DNA of 64,000 bases, taken from positions 682,001 to 746,000 of the forward strand of contig NC_018748.1 in assembly GCF_000263195.1 (NCBI RefSeq). Direction: 5' to 3'. Below the pieces are notes generated by a model. That model had not been told where the DNA came from. It ran no database searches and saw only the letters and a program-made list of their open reading frames with translations. Positions within the stretch are counted from its first letter, which is position 1. Every line of letters starts with the position of its first letter. Below are positions 28,017 to 36,365 of the stretch, piece by piece. A program made the position numbers and the translations under genes. The DNA comes from Emticicia oligotrophica DSM 17448 (GTDB lineage: Bacteria; Bacteroidota; Bacteroidia; Cytophagales; Spirosomataceae).

Positions 28017-28373
28017 ATGAAAACGCACGATGAACGTATTGCTGAAATGACATTTGCTTCGGTGTATCCGCACTATATTGCTAAAGTAGAGAAAAAAGGC
28101 AGAACCAAACAAGAGCTTCACCAAGTAATCGAATGGCTTACTGGCTTTGATGAACATCAAGTGCAAGCACAAATTGATGCTAAAGTTTCATTTAAAACTT
28201 TTTTTGAACAGGCTATATTAAATTCTAATGCTCATCTGATTACAGGACTGATTTGTGGCTATCGAATAGAAGAAATCGATAACCCTTTAACTCAAAAAGT
28301 TAGGTATTTAGATAAATTGGTCGATGAACTAGCAAAAGGCAAAAAGATGGAAAAAATTCTGAGAAACAGTTAA
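28017..28373 (+). CDS. DUF2200-domain protein
   Basis: 118 residues covering the whole family length. The diagnostic pattern is MTFASVYPHYIAKVEKKGRT, then EWLTGFD and the C-terminal VRYLDKLVDELAKGK. It is a small soluble protein of unknown function, probably translated together with the epimerase 10 bp upstream. Confidence 0.88.
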   Translation: MKTHDERIAEMTFASVYPHYIAKVEKKGRTKQELHQVIEWLTGFDEHQVQAQIDAKVSFKTFFEQAILNSNAHLITGLICGYRIEEIDNPLTQKVRYLDKLVDELAKGKKMEKILRNS

Positions 28374-28506
28374 TATTTAACACCGAAAAATATTTCGCCG
28401 CCCGTACAGGGTTTATTCATGTTTAGGAAATAGCTTCAAAGGTACCTTTTGAAAATTTTAATTGAAAAAAAAATATAAAAACTCTGCAAGCTATTGTTCT
28501 AAGAAA

Positions 28507-28514
28507 TACCTTTG
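28507..28514 (+). promoter_or_regulatory. -7 element TACCTTTG that fixes the NIPSNAP start
   Basis: An exact TAnnTTTG match 31 nt before the ATG at 28546 and inside the longer frame that begins at 28462. It supports the internal start. Confidence 0.55.
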
Positions 28515-28545
28515 CCAAGTAAAATTCAACCTTTCAATTAAAACA

Positions 28546-29292
28546 ATGAGAAAATCACTCCTTTTAGTAGCATTATTAACACTTGCCAACTTAGTTTTTG
28601 CCCAAAAGCAAGATAATCGCTATTTCGAAATGCGTATTTATTACTGCGAACCGGGGCGTTTGCCTAACTTATTAACTCGCTTTAGAGACCATACCACTAA
28701 AATTTTCGAGCGTCACGGAATGACAAACATTGGCTATTGGGTGCCAACTCAAAACGAAAAAAATGCTTTGTATTACGTTTTAGCTTACCCAGATAAAGAG
28801 GCTCGTGATGCCTCATGGAAAGCTTTCGGAGCTGACCCAGAATGGAAAAAAGTGAGCGAAGAATCACAAAGAGATGGTAAGATTGTAGCGAAAGTTGAGT
28901 CTATCTTTATGACTGCGACTGATTTCTCTCCGAAAATTAAAGAAAAAGTAAAAAATCCTGAGCGAATGTTTGAGCTTAGAATCTATACAGCCACTCCAAA
29001 TAACATTGATAATGTGTTGGCTAGATTCAGAAACCATACTACTAAACTTTTCAAGAAGCATGGCATGGAAAACATTGCTTACTGGAAAAGCATAGAAAAA
29101 GAAGGAACTCAATCAAGATTGGTATATATCTTAGCTCATAAAAGTGAAGAAGCAGGAAAAGCTTCGTTTGACTCATTCAGAAAAGACGAAAAATGGATAA
29201 AAGTTCGTGATGAGTCGGAGAAAAACGGTAAAATCGTAGAAAAAGTAGAATCTATCTACATGACTCCGACTGACTTCTCAACGATTCGATAA
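28546..29292 (+). CDS. secreted protein with two tandem NIPSNAP domains
   Basis: 248 residues from the ATG at 28546, which begins the signal peptide RKSLLLVALLTLANLVFAQ. Two homologous halves follow. The first has YFEMRIYYCEPGRLPNLLTR and RHGMTNIGYWVP, the second MFELRIYTATPNN and KHGMENIAYWKS. Each ends with a KVESI(F/Y)MT(A/P)TDFS motif. NIPSNAP domains have a dimeric alpha-beta-barrel fold; the bacterial exported forms have no settled function. The duplication covers the whole mature protein, so one chain may form the two-domain barrel by itself. Confidence 0.88.
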   Translation: MRKSLLLVALLTLANLVFAQKQDNRYFEMRIYYCEPGRLPNLLTRFRDHTTKIFERHGMTNIGYWVPTQNEKNALYYVLAYPDKEARDASWKAFGADPEWKKVSEESQRDGKIVAKVESIFMTATDFSPKIKEKVKNPERMFELRIYTATPNNIDNVLARFRNHTTKLFKKHGMENIAYWKSIEKEGTQSRLVYILAHKSEEAGKASFDSFRKDEKWIKVRDESEKNGKIVEKVESIYMTPTDFSTIR

Positions 29293-29305
29293 AACTTTTT
29301 TTAGT

Positions 29306-29339
29306 AAAAAATCCAAAGTCTTTAGACTTTGGATTTTTT
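29306..29339. terminator. bidirectional hairpin terminator
   Basis: A perfect 16-bp inverted repeat (AAAAAATCCAAAGTCT and complement, 2-nt formal loop) with T-tracts, between the NIPSNAP gene and the minus-strand gene at 29349. Confidence 0.88.
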
Positions 29340-29348
29340 TTATCATTA

Positions 29349-29930
29349 TCAAGCTCGTTTTAATAAAACCTTCACTTTCTTACTTAAAATAGGTTCGTGA
29401 TTTTTCAAATTGTTGGGCAAGGAATTTTTGCGAAAAACAATCGTCAGAACAAAACTCATTTGATTTTCTTGCCAAACACCATTCGTAAACAAAAATGAAT
29501 AATGATACGGTGGTGTATCTTTCTCATTCGCAAGCAGATGAAAATCGAAAAATTTAATATTCTTCCTATTTATCGAACCTCTCACCTTATACTCTTCTTT
29601 GTTATACTTTTTTTGAATAATAAGATAGCCTTCAAATTTATTTTTAGCAATATAAACACGTCTTTTATAAGGAAAACCTATGCTATAAAAAATGCGTTCG
29701 AGCTTCGTATAGGGCTCATATATCTCTAAACTAATTTTCTTCTCAACGCTATCAGGTTCAATAAACTTTCCTGCCCACTTACCAACTAATAAAGGTTTAT
29801 TTTTATCAAAACTATAAGCCCACGGATACTCCCTACTATCAGTTTTATAACTTACGTAATAACCCATTCCACCTACAATTATAAATAACAAGGCGAAAAA
29901 CAAAGCCATAATAAGTAAACCTAACTTCAT
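29349..29930 (-). CDS. membrane-anchored protein of unknown function
   Basis: 193 residues. One strong N-terminal membrane segment (about 4-27) is followed by a soluble domain rich in Lys, Tyr and Phe with alternating beta strands (KRRVYIAKNKFEGYLIIQKK, then FFDFHLLANEKDTPPYHYSF). I recognise no domain. The topology suggests a periplasmic domain anchored in the inner membrane. It stands alone, with a terminator behind it. Confidence 0.6.
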   Translation of the reverse strand: MKLGLLIMALFFALLFIIVGGMGYYVSYKTDSREYPWAYSFDKNKPLLVGKWAGKFIEPDSVEKKISLEIYEPYTKLERIFYSIGFPYKRRVYIAKNKFEGYLIIQKKYNKEEYKVRGSINRKNIKFFDFHLLANEKDTPPYHYSFLFTNGVWQENQMSFVLTIVFRKNSLPNNLKNHEPILSKKVKVLLKRA

Positions 29931-30073
29931 TTTGTAAAAATAATAAAGTAAAATTCCTAAAATTAAGCATTTTTACAACTTTAAGCAATTAAAGTTGTGC
30001 TACAAGAATTCATAATTTTATTAGTATTTACCACACTTGAGATTCTATTATTTTTTTCACCAAAATAAGTTTA

Positions 30074-30904
30074 CTACACCTCAACGATTCCAAACTTACG
30101 CTCGGGCGATTGGGTATCTTGCATATAAAAACTGGCGGGAGTCATGCCAGTAAATTCTTTGTAATCTCTTACCAAATGTTGGTAATCATAATAGCCGCAA
30201 TCAAGTGCAATACTAAGCCAATCTTTATTCGGGAAAGCATTTTTCATTCTGAAAGCTTTATCGAATCGAATGATACGAGCAAAATATTTAGGATTAATAC
30301 CTACACGTTCATTGAAATTTCTTTCAAACTGCTTAACACTCAAACATGATTCTTTAGCTAACCAATCAAGCGAATATTGATTGACATTCTGAAGCATAGT
30401 AATTCCCACTTTATCAATCGGGCGAACCTCGTAGGTGGATTTCTTAATCAAATTCAACAAAAATTCTTCGACAACGGGTATCATCTTTGGATAATCTTCG
30501 ATATTAGTCAGACGTTCGTTTAGAGTCTTTACTTCTTTGCCCAAAACGGCCTCAGCATCAAAATATTGGTTATTCAAATCTATCGTCGGAATACCCGTTA
30601 GTCGATACAGCCCACCCGGTTGAAAAACAACTTGCACCATCAGAAACTCCTTGCCAACGTGCCGATTACTCACCACACTTTGCTGCCCAATCAATGCCGA
30701 CCGCACAGGGGGCAGCACTCGGCCATCTTCATAACTTACTTTTTCGGAGTCTCTCGGATAAAAACTCAAAGTTACTTCTGGCCGAGGCGGATAAGCTTTG
30801 GCAGGCGGTAAAGTACTATCGGTAAATGACAAGTGCATAAACCGATAAACTCTTACGTGCTGCCGCAAAGCTAAACTGGGTTGTAAATCATAAAAAAATG
30901 GCAT
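30074..30904 (-). CDS. AraC-family transcription regulator (paralogue 1)
   Basis: 276 residues. The N-terminal domain (1-150: LRQHVRVYRFMHLSF, VVFQPGGLYRLTGIPT) is the DUF6597-type effector part. The C-terminal HTH_18 domain (about 170-265) has LAKESCLSVKQFERNFNERV, then IALDCGYYDYQHLVRDYKEF. It is alignable over its length with the regulator at 32161-32991. The two bracket a cupin and a DUF4440 gene on the same strand. Confidence 0.9.
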   Translation of the reverse strand: MPFFYDLQPSLALRQHVRVYRFMHLSFTDSTLPPAKAYPPRPEVTLSFYPRDSEKVSYEDGRVLPPVRSALIGQQSVVSNRHVGKEFLMVQVVFQPGGLYRLTGIPTIDLNNQYFDAEAVLGKEVKTLNERLTNIEDYPKMIPVVEEFLLNLIKKSTYEVRPIDKVGITMLQNVNQYSLDWLAKESCLSVKQFERNFNERVGINPKYFARIIRFDKAFRMKNAFPNKDWLSIALDCGYYDYQHLVRDYKEFTGMTPASFYMQDTQSPERKFGIVEV

Positions 30905-30946
30905 GACTTTATGCTTTTTTATTCAATTTACCAAATTTAGCTTCAA

Positions 30947-31495
30947 TTACAAAGTAATAGGCGGGCCAACTACTTTCATACCATGTGCTTGATGGATCTG
31001 CTGCACCAATTCGGGTGTTGGAGGACCTTGCAATTCATTCATTTTCTTGAAAAACTCTTCCATTTTGCCGGCAGGTTGTAAGAAATACACCAATTTTCCT
31101 TTGTCGGTTAGTTGCAACCATGTATGTGGCACTGCTCTTGGCAAAAAAATCGTATCACCCGCTTTTAGTGTAGAGCGTTCGTCGCCTACTTGAAACAAAT
31201 ATTCGCCTTCTACCACATAAAAAATTTCGTCTTGGTCGAAATGAACATGTAGTTGTGGACCAATCTTCTGAAATCCAACGTACTCAAATACTGATAGTTG
31301 ACCATCGGTATCTTTGCTCGAAATTTTTACATCGTTGGGATTTACACCTCGGTACTTGATTGGTTGGTTAAATCGGTCTTTACCTGCTCCTACCGTAAAA
31401 CCTTTAGGTGAACGATTTCCGTCTGTCAATTTTGATGGATTGGCAATTACTGGAAAAGCGGCTAAAGTGGCCTGAATGAAGTTTCTGCGTTGCAT
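30947..31495 (-). CDS. cupin-domain protein with Tat-like leader
   Basis: 182 residues. The leader MQRRNFIQATLAAFPVIA has an RR-NF motif like a twin-arginine signal. The cupin core has metal-binding motif 1 LHVHFDQDEIFYVVEGEYLF and motif 2 FLPRAVPHTWLQL. The C-terminus is helical. The substrate is unknown; such proteins include dioxygenase- and isomerase-like enzymes. It sits 42 bp upstream of AraC paralogue 1 and 86 bp downstream of the DUF4440 gene, so all four genes may be one unit. Confidence 0.85.
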   Translation of the reverse strand: MQRRNFIQATLAAFPVIANPSKLTDGNRSPKGFTVGAGKDRFNQPIKYRGVNPNDVKISSKDTDGQLSVFEYVGFQKIGPQLHVHFDQDEIFYVVEGEYLFQVGDERSTLKAGDTIFLPRAVPHTWLQLTDKGKLVYFLQPAGKMEEFFKKMNELQGPPTPELVQQIHQAHGMKVVGPPITL

Positions 31496-31581
31496 CGTTT
31501 TTTGATTTATTAGGTTCGATAATCATTTCGATACAAAGTTTGACTTTCATTGGCATATTTTAGTGGTAAAAAATCGACATT

Positions 31582-32088
31582 CTATTTCGGCATTTTATTG
31601 ACAGGATTACTCCGTTGAGCTTGCTCAATTACCACCACATTTTCAACGGCTGTTAGAAGCCATTTTTCTGCTTTTTTTACAAAAACCAACAGTTTTAAAT
31701 TATCAGCTTCTGGGTATAAAGTACCCGATGGCGAAGTATAAGCTCCCACTCGCTGCAGCAGATGCACCACCATCACATCTTTCGTAACAGCCCTAAAATG
31801 AACGCTTTTCTTGGTTAACGTAACATTCTTGAACATCCCTTCATGAAAAACTTGATGAGCGTATTGTATCTCACGGCGGTTTTTCCACCACATACCTACT
31901 ACATTTACCCAGTCGCAATCTTCGGTGGCGTAATTGGCAATATCATCGTAATTGTGGTTATTCCAGCTCGCAATCAAAGCATCGACTTGCTTATCAACCG
32001 CCACTTCATCGGTGGTTTTAGCTTGAGCAAAAAGTACGTTTGATAATAAAAACAGAGAGCAAAATGAAACTAATTTTCTCATAATCAA
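31582..32088 (-). CDS. secreted SnoaL/NTF2-like (DUF4440, SgcJ/EcaC-type) protein
   Basis: 168 residues with a signal peptide ending SNVLFAQ; a second Met at residue 3 is an equally good start. The mature part has the NTF2-like cone fold: VDALIASWNNHNYDDIANYA, DWVNVVGMWWKNRREI, VVHLLQRVGAYTSPSG and LLTAVENVVV. Members are small ligand-binding or isomerase-like proteins; no catalytic residue can be assigned. It is located between AraC paralogue 2 and the cupin gene. Confidence 0.82.
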   Translation of the reverse strand: MIMRKLVSFCSLFLLSNVLFAQAKTTDEVAVDKQVDALIASWNNHNYDDIANYATEDCDWVNVVGMWWKNRREIQYAHQVFHEGMFKNVTLTKKSVHFRAVTKDVMVVHLLQRVGAYTSPSGTLYPEADNLKLLVFVKKAEKWLLTAVENVVVIEQAQRSNPVNKMPK

Positions 32089-32160
32089 TTATTTATGTTT
32101 AATTCTTGATTACAAAATTAGCGGATGAGTAGTTGCTGGAATAGTACAAATACGACAAGT

Positions 32161-32991
32161 TTAATAATAGAGCTGATTACGAAGCGAAAATGGAGTTTCA
32201 TTAAATTCGTTTTCGATAACTGAAGGGGAAACTCCACAAAAGGCCTTAAAATCTCGAATCAAGTGCATTTGGTCAAAGTAGCCACATTCGTGAGCAATGG
32301 TAGTCCATTTGATATTGGGTGTATTTTCTTTCATAACCCAAGCCTTAGCAAAGCGAGTTTGGCGAATAAAAAACTTAGGCGAAACTCCTACTCGCTGCAA
32401 AAATTGGCGTTCTAATTGTCGGTTACTCACACAAGCTTGCGAAGCAATGGTATTAACATTTACAAGTCCGCCATCTTTTAGAATAATCGGCAAAACACTG
32501 TCAATTGGCAGTCTGCTACGTAATTTATTGAGTTTTTTTAGTAGAAAAGTCTCAACAATTTCTTTCAACCTATCAGGCGATTGCGTTTCGGCTAATTGTT
32601 CGTTGATAAAATGAATATCTTTATCCAAAATATAAGTACTATCAAGCGATTCATCAACGGGAAACTTATTCATCGAAATACCTAACAAACGATATAAGCC
32701 ACACGGTTGAAAACCAACTTTCACCGTAAAATTTGAATGGTGCATCTTCAACTTGATTCGATTCACCTGCGGGCCAACCAAAATGCTGCGATTGAGTTTT
32801 ACTTTTTTATTGGTGGTAAGATATTCACTTTCAGGAGCTTCAAAAGGATAAAAATAAAGGCATTGCTCGGGAAGTGGTGGAAACGAAAACTCAGGTCGAG
32901 GTAGATTTCGGTCTAATTCAAAGCGAAAAACCATGATGTTATTCACAAATTCGCTCAAAGCTGGATGTGGTCTATAAACTTTGTGAAACAT
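32161..32991 (-). CDS. AraC-family transcription regulator (paralogue 2)
   Basis: 276 residues, the same length as the regulator at 30074-30904 and similar throughout. The N-terminal domain shows LSEFVNNIMVFRFEL and VGFQPCGLYRLLGIS. The C-terminal HTH pair is IASQACVSNRQLERQFLQRV and IAHECGYFDQMHLIRDFKAF. It heads the same-strand group with the DUF4440 protein, cupin and AraC paralogue 1, and probably regulates it. Confidence 0.9.
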   Translation of the reverse strand: MFHKVYRPHPALSEFVNNIMVFRFELDRNLPRPEFSFPPLPEQCLYFYPFEAPESEYLTTNKKVKLNRSILVGPQVNRIKLKMHHSNFTVKVGFQPCGLYRLLGISMNKFPVDESLDSTYILDKDIHFINEQLAETQSPDRLKEIVETFLLKKLNKLRSRLPIDSVLPIILKDGGLVNVNTIASQACVSNRQLERQFLQRVGVSPKFFIRQTRFAKAWVMKENTPNIKWTTIAHECGYFDQMHLIRDFKAFCGVSPSVIENEFNETPFSLRNQLYY

Positions 32992-33061
32992 GATTTTTGA
33001 TTGAAATTCATAAAATTTACAATTACTCCATCAAATTAAGCGAATTTGCGTAATATTTCAC

Positions 33062-33904
33062 TTAAAATACAATGTTATCTATTAAACGGACACCGTCTAA
33101 GAATGCCGCTATACAAAGTGCAGTTTTACCATCTGCAATTTTTGCTTCGATAGATTCGAGAGAGTCAAAATTAGCTACTTCAAAATATTCTAATTCAAAA
33201 GCTGGAAATGCTTCAAAATGTTGTTTGACAACTGCTTGGGCAGCCTTGGCACTTGCCCCTTCTTGTAAGGTTTGCTTGGCTAAATTGAGGGCCTTATAAA
33301 TTTGTGGAGCCAAAATTCGAGCTTCTGTTGAAAGACGTGTATTGCGTGAAGACATCGCCAATCCATCCGCTTCACGCATAGTCGGACACGGAATAATTTC
33401 TACATCAAAACTTAAATCCTGCACCATTTTTCTAATAACAGCCACTTGTTGCAGGTCTTTGAGTCCGAAATAAGCTTTTTCGGGTTTTACAACATTGAAA
33501 AGTTTGCTAACCACAATTCCAACGCCATTGAAATGTCCGGGGCGAAACTTTCCTTCCATAACAGTTTCCAAACTTCCAAAATCCATACGTAATTGTGGCA
33601 AACTCGGATACATTTCTTCGGCTGATGGAGCAAAAACCACATCACAGCCCGCAGCTTCGAGCATTGTACAGTCTTTTTCGAGCGTACGTGGGTATTTTTT
33701 TAAATCTTCTGGATTATTGAACTGTGTTGGGTTCACGAAAATACTACAAACGGCCAATTCGTTTTCGTGTTTGGCCTTCTCAACTAAAGAGATGTGTCCT
33801 GCGTGTAAAGCCCCCATCGTAGGCACAAAACCAATAGTTTTACCCCCCCTTTGTTGGGCTTTGAGAAATTGCTGGGTTTCAGAAATTGTATTGAAAATAT
33901 GCAT
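33062..33904 (-). CDS. panC: pantothenate synthetase
   Basis: 280 residues. The first signature FVPTMGALHAGHISLVEKA holds the HIGH-like nucleotide motif. FVNPTQFNNPEDLKKYPRT, YFGLKDLQQVAVI (the KMSKS-like region follows later) and READGLAMSSRNTRLS are all conserved. It joins pantoate and beta-alanine using ATP, in coenzyme A synthesis, in the cytosol. No panB or panD is beside it. Confidence 0.96.
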   Translation of the reverse strand: MHIFNTISETQQFLKAQQRGGKTIGFVPTMGALHAGHISLVEKAKHENELAVCSIFVNPTQFNNPEDLKKYPRTLEKDCTMLEAAGCDVVFAPSAEEMYPSLPQLRMDFGSLETVMEGKFRPGHFNGVGIVVSKLFNVVKPEKAYFGLKDLQQVAVIRKMVQDLSFDVEIIPCPTMREADGLAMSSRNTRLSTEARILAPQIYKALNLAKQTLQEGASAKAAQAVVKQHFEAFPAFELEYFEVANFDSLESIEAKIADGKTALCIAAFLDGVRLIDNIVF

Positions 33905-33966
33905 AAAATCTAAATCAGAACGGTTTCAAGTGATTTGTTGAAATGCCAACAAACTGGTTTTCGACT

Positions 33967-33974
33967 CAAAGTTA
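33967..33974 (-). promoter_or_regulatory. -7 element TAACTTTG for panC
   Basis: An exact TAnnTTTG match on the minus strand, 62 nt before the panC start. A TTTG lies 15 nt further upstream (33990-33993 on the minus strand), slightly closer than usual for a -33 element. Confidence 0.5.
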
Positions 33975-34000
33975 TAGAATTATTTAGACCAAAAGTATAA

Positions 34001-34130
34001 CAATCCTGAAAGGCTAATATAATTATAGAAAATAGAGAATCTTTTTATCAAAAAGAACCCCGAAGGGGGTGATATATCTTCAAAAGTATTGATGATGGAA
34101 GTTTCATTATAATCCTTTCAGTATTTTCAT
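34001..34130. repeat. isolated REP-like unit in the panC/LpxH-like gap
   Basis: The 389-bp gap 33905-34293 has no gene. It contains AATCCTGAAAGG at about 34002, the palindrome ACCCCGAAGGGGGT at 34057-34070 followed by GATAT, and ATAATCCTTTCA at about 34109. The same three motifs occur in the same style in the array at 25010-25830, 9 kb away. Confidence 0.7.
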
Positions 34131-34293
34131 GCGTTTGTCCAAAAAATTATTTGCTATCCTGCATTCATATTAAAAATTTCAAAGTTATTTCTACCTGATG
34201 AGCAAAGTAAAACTCCGCTCAACAAACACAACTTTACATTTTCATAACTTCTTGATAATAGGCAGTTTATATAGAATGTAGAATTTTGTTGGC

Positions 34294-35130
34294 ATGAAAA
34301 AACACAAACATTTTCGCACCATTGTACTTTCTGATATTCATTTAGGAACGAGTGGTTCCAAAGCGAAGGAAGTTACTGAATTTCTAAAACAATACCGCTG
34401 CCAAAGGCTCATCTTGAATGGTGATATCATTGATGGTTGGGCGTTGAAAAAATACGGAAACTGGAAGAAAAAACACACAGCTTTTTTTAGAGTTGTGCTG
34501 AAAATGATGGACAAACATGATACTAAAGTTGTGTATTTAAGGGGAAATCACGATGATTTTCTTGACCAAATAATGCCTTTGGTAGTTGGAAAACAATTCC
34601 AAATCAGAAGAGACTACATACTCCATTCGGGCGATAAAAGATTTTACATTACCCACGGCGATGTTTTTGATAGCATCACTACTAACATGAAATGGCTCGC
34701 ACATTTGGGAGATTTGGGCTATACTTTTCTACTTTGGCTAAATAAAAACTACAATGCTTACCGCGAATGGCGTGGACTACCGTATTATTCACTTTCTCAA
34801 GTAGTAAAACAGAAAGTTAAGATAGCAGTAAATTATGTAAACGATTTCGAGGAAAAACTTTCCGATTTAGCAAAAGCCAAAGACTGCGATGGCATTATTT
34901 GCGGACATATTCACCAAGCGGCTATTCGAGAAATTAATGGAATTACTTACCTCAACTCTGGTGATTGGGTAGAAACGATGTCGGCCTTGGTAGAAGATTT
35001 TGATGGCAAATGGAGCTTAGTTTATTATTCAGTGAGTGATGAAATTTCTGAAACAGATGAGAATGAAGAAGAGGAAGAACCTAGTAATAACGAAAAGTTT
35101 GTTTTACCTCGAATCGCGGCTTCTTTATAA
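34294..35130 (+). CDS. LpxH-like metallophosphoesterase
   Basis: 278 residues. All calcineurin-type metal motifs are in order: LSDIHLGTSGSKAKE, LNGDIIDGW, LRGNHDDF, ITHGDVFDS and CGHIHQAAI. The layout matches the UDP-2,3-diacylglucosamine diphosphatase type used in lipid A synthesis. The C-terminal 30 residues are a very acidic tail (ETDENEEEEEPSNN). The protein has no signal peptide. It is followed 54 bp later by a glycosyltransferase, a pairing that points to a lipid or glycolipid role, but LpxH activity itself is not proven. Confidence 0.82.
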   Translation: MKKHKHFRTIVLSDIHLGTSGSKAKEVTEFLKQYRCQRLILNGDIIDGWALKKYGNWKKKHTAFFRVVLKMMDKHDTKVVYLRGNHDDFLDQIMPLVVGKQFQIRRDYILHSGDKRFYITHGDVFDSITTNMKWLAHLGDLGYTFLLWLNKNYNAYREWRGLPYYSLSQVVKQKVKIAVNYVNDFEEKLSDLAKAKDCDGIICGHIHQAAIREINGITYLNSGDWVETMSALVEDFDGKWSLVYYSVSDEISETDENEEEEEPSNNEKFVLPRIAASL

Positions 35131-35184
35131 GAACAAAATAAGCAATTTTCAATAGACATTTTTGATTAAAAGCTCATCAAAGGC

Positions 35185-36312
35185 ATGAAATATCTTTTCA
35201 TTATCCAAGGCGAAGGTCGTGGGCATCTAACTCAAGCGATTGCCCTCAGCGAAATGCTGAGTAAAAATAATCATGAAGTAATTGGAGCTCTTGTAGGTTC
35301 GGCCGATGGCAAGAAAATTCCATCATTTTTTCTTGAAAAATTTCATGCACCAAGCTTCTCATTTGCAAGCCCTTGTTTGGCATATTGCAAGAAAACCAAA
35401 GCACTAGATATTAGAAAAACACTTACCCAAACCTTTTTGAATGTAAAAAAATACATTTCAAGTATCCGAAAAATAAACACCATTATCAATCAATTGAACC
35501 CCGATATAATTATAAATTTTTATGACGTTTTGGGCGGAATTCATCAATTTTTATATCGACCAGCCATTCCGATGGTATGTATCGCCCATCAATACCTGCT
35601 ACTCCACCCTAACTTTCAACACCCAAAAAACCATTGGTTTGATCAATTGCTTGTCAATACCAATACTCGTATTACAGCCTTAGGTTCAATTAAAAAACTG
35701 GCCTTATCTTTTACTCCATTTGCCAACGATGAAAAGCAAAATATTTATGTTATACCACCGCTTTTACGCTCAGAAATTGAGCAATTAAAACCCCAAAACA
35801 AAGACTTTGTTTTGGTTTATTTAACCCAATATTCTTTGGCAGATGAGCTTATCAAATGGCACAGTAAAAATCCTAAAGTGATGGTCCATTGCTTTTGGGA
35901 TAAACCCCAAAATACTGAAGTCTATAAATATGCAAGAAATTTGCATTTTCATCGAATAAACGGGCAAAAGTTCTTAGAAATGATGCAAAACTGTAATGGT
36001 TTGGTCACTACGGCAGGATTTGAGTCAGTTTGTGAAGCCATGTATTTAGGTAAGCCAACGCTTATGATTCCTGTGCCGAAACACTACGAACAGGCTTGTA
36101 ATGCACTCGATGCTAAACGTGCGGGTGCTGGCATTATGGGTAATAAATTTGAACTTAATGAGTTCATGAAGTATATCCCTAAACACCAAGATATTAGCAC
36201 CGATTTTCAATTATGGCATAGCCGTAGTACTTTTTTATTTTTAAGAGAAATTGACAATATTTTTGATACACACAATGCTCCAAATTTTGATTTAATACCT
36301 ACTATAGCCTGA
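35185..36312 (+). CDS. MJ1255/VC2487-type glycosyltransferase
   Basis: 375 residues. The N-terminus YLFIIQGEGRGHLTQAIALS is the GRGH acceptor loop of the GT-B family related to MurG and diglucosyl-diacylglycerol synthases. The nucleotide-sugar side is LVTTAGFESVCEAMYLGKPT, then IPVPKHYEQACNA. It probably adds a sugar to a lipid at the inner leaflet, together with the upstream phosphoesterase; this link is by position only. Confidence 0.85.
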   Translation: MKYLFIIQGEGRGHLTQAIALSEMLSKNNHEVIGALVGSADGKKIPSFFLEKFHAPSFSFASPCLAYCKKTKALDIRKTLTQTFLNVKKYISSIRKINTIINQLNPDIIINFYDVLGGIHQFLYRPAIPMVCIAHQYLLLHPNFQHPKNHWFDQLLVNTNTRITALGSIKKLALSFTPFANDEKQNIYVIPPLLRSEIEQLKPQNKDFVLVYLTQYSLADELIKWHSKNPKVMVHCFWDKPQNTEVYKYARNLHFHRINGQKFLEMMQNCNGLVTTAGFESVCEAMYLGKPTLMIPVPKHYEQACNALDAKRAGAGIMGNKFELNEFMKYIPKHQDISTDFQLWHSRSTFLFLREIDNIFDTHNAPNFDLIPTIA

Positions 36313-36317
36313 AAAAA

Positions 36318-36344
36318 ATGGTTACTGAATAATTCAGTAACCAT
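36318..36344. terminator. bidirectional hairpin terminator
   Basis: A perfect inverted repeat ATGGTTACTGAAT / ATTCAGTAACCAT (13 bp, 1-nt formal loop) lies between the converging glycosyltransferase and alkaline-phosphatase-family genes, with an A-run on its left. Confidence 0.8.
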
Positions 36345-36365
36345 CCATTTCTTCATTAGTTTTTT

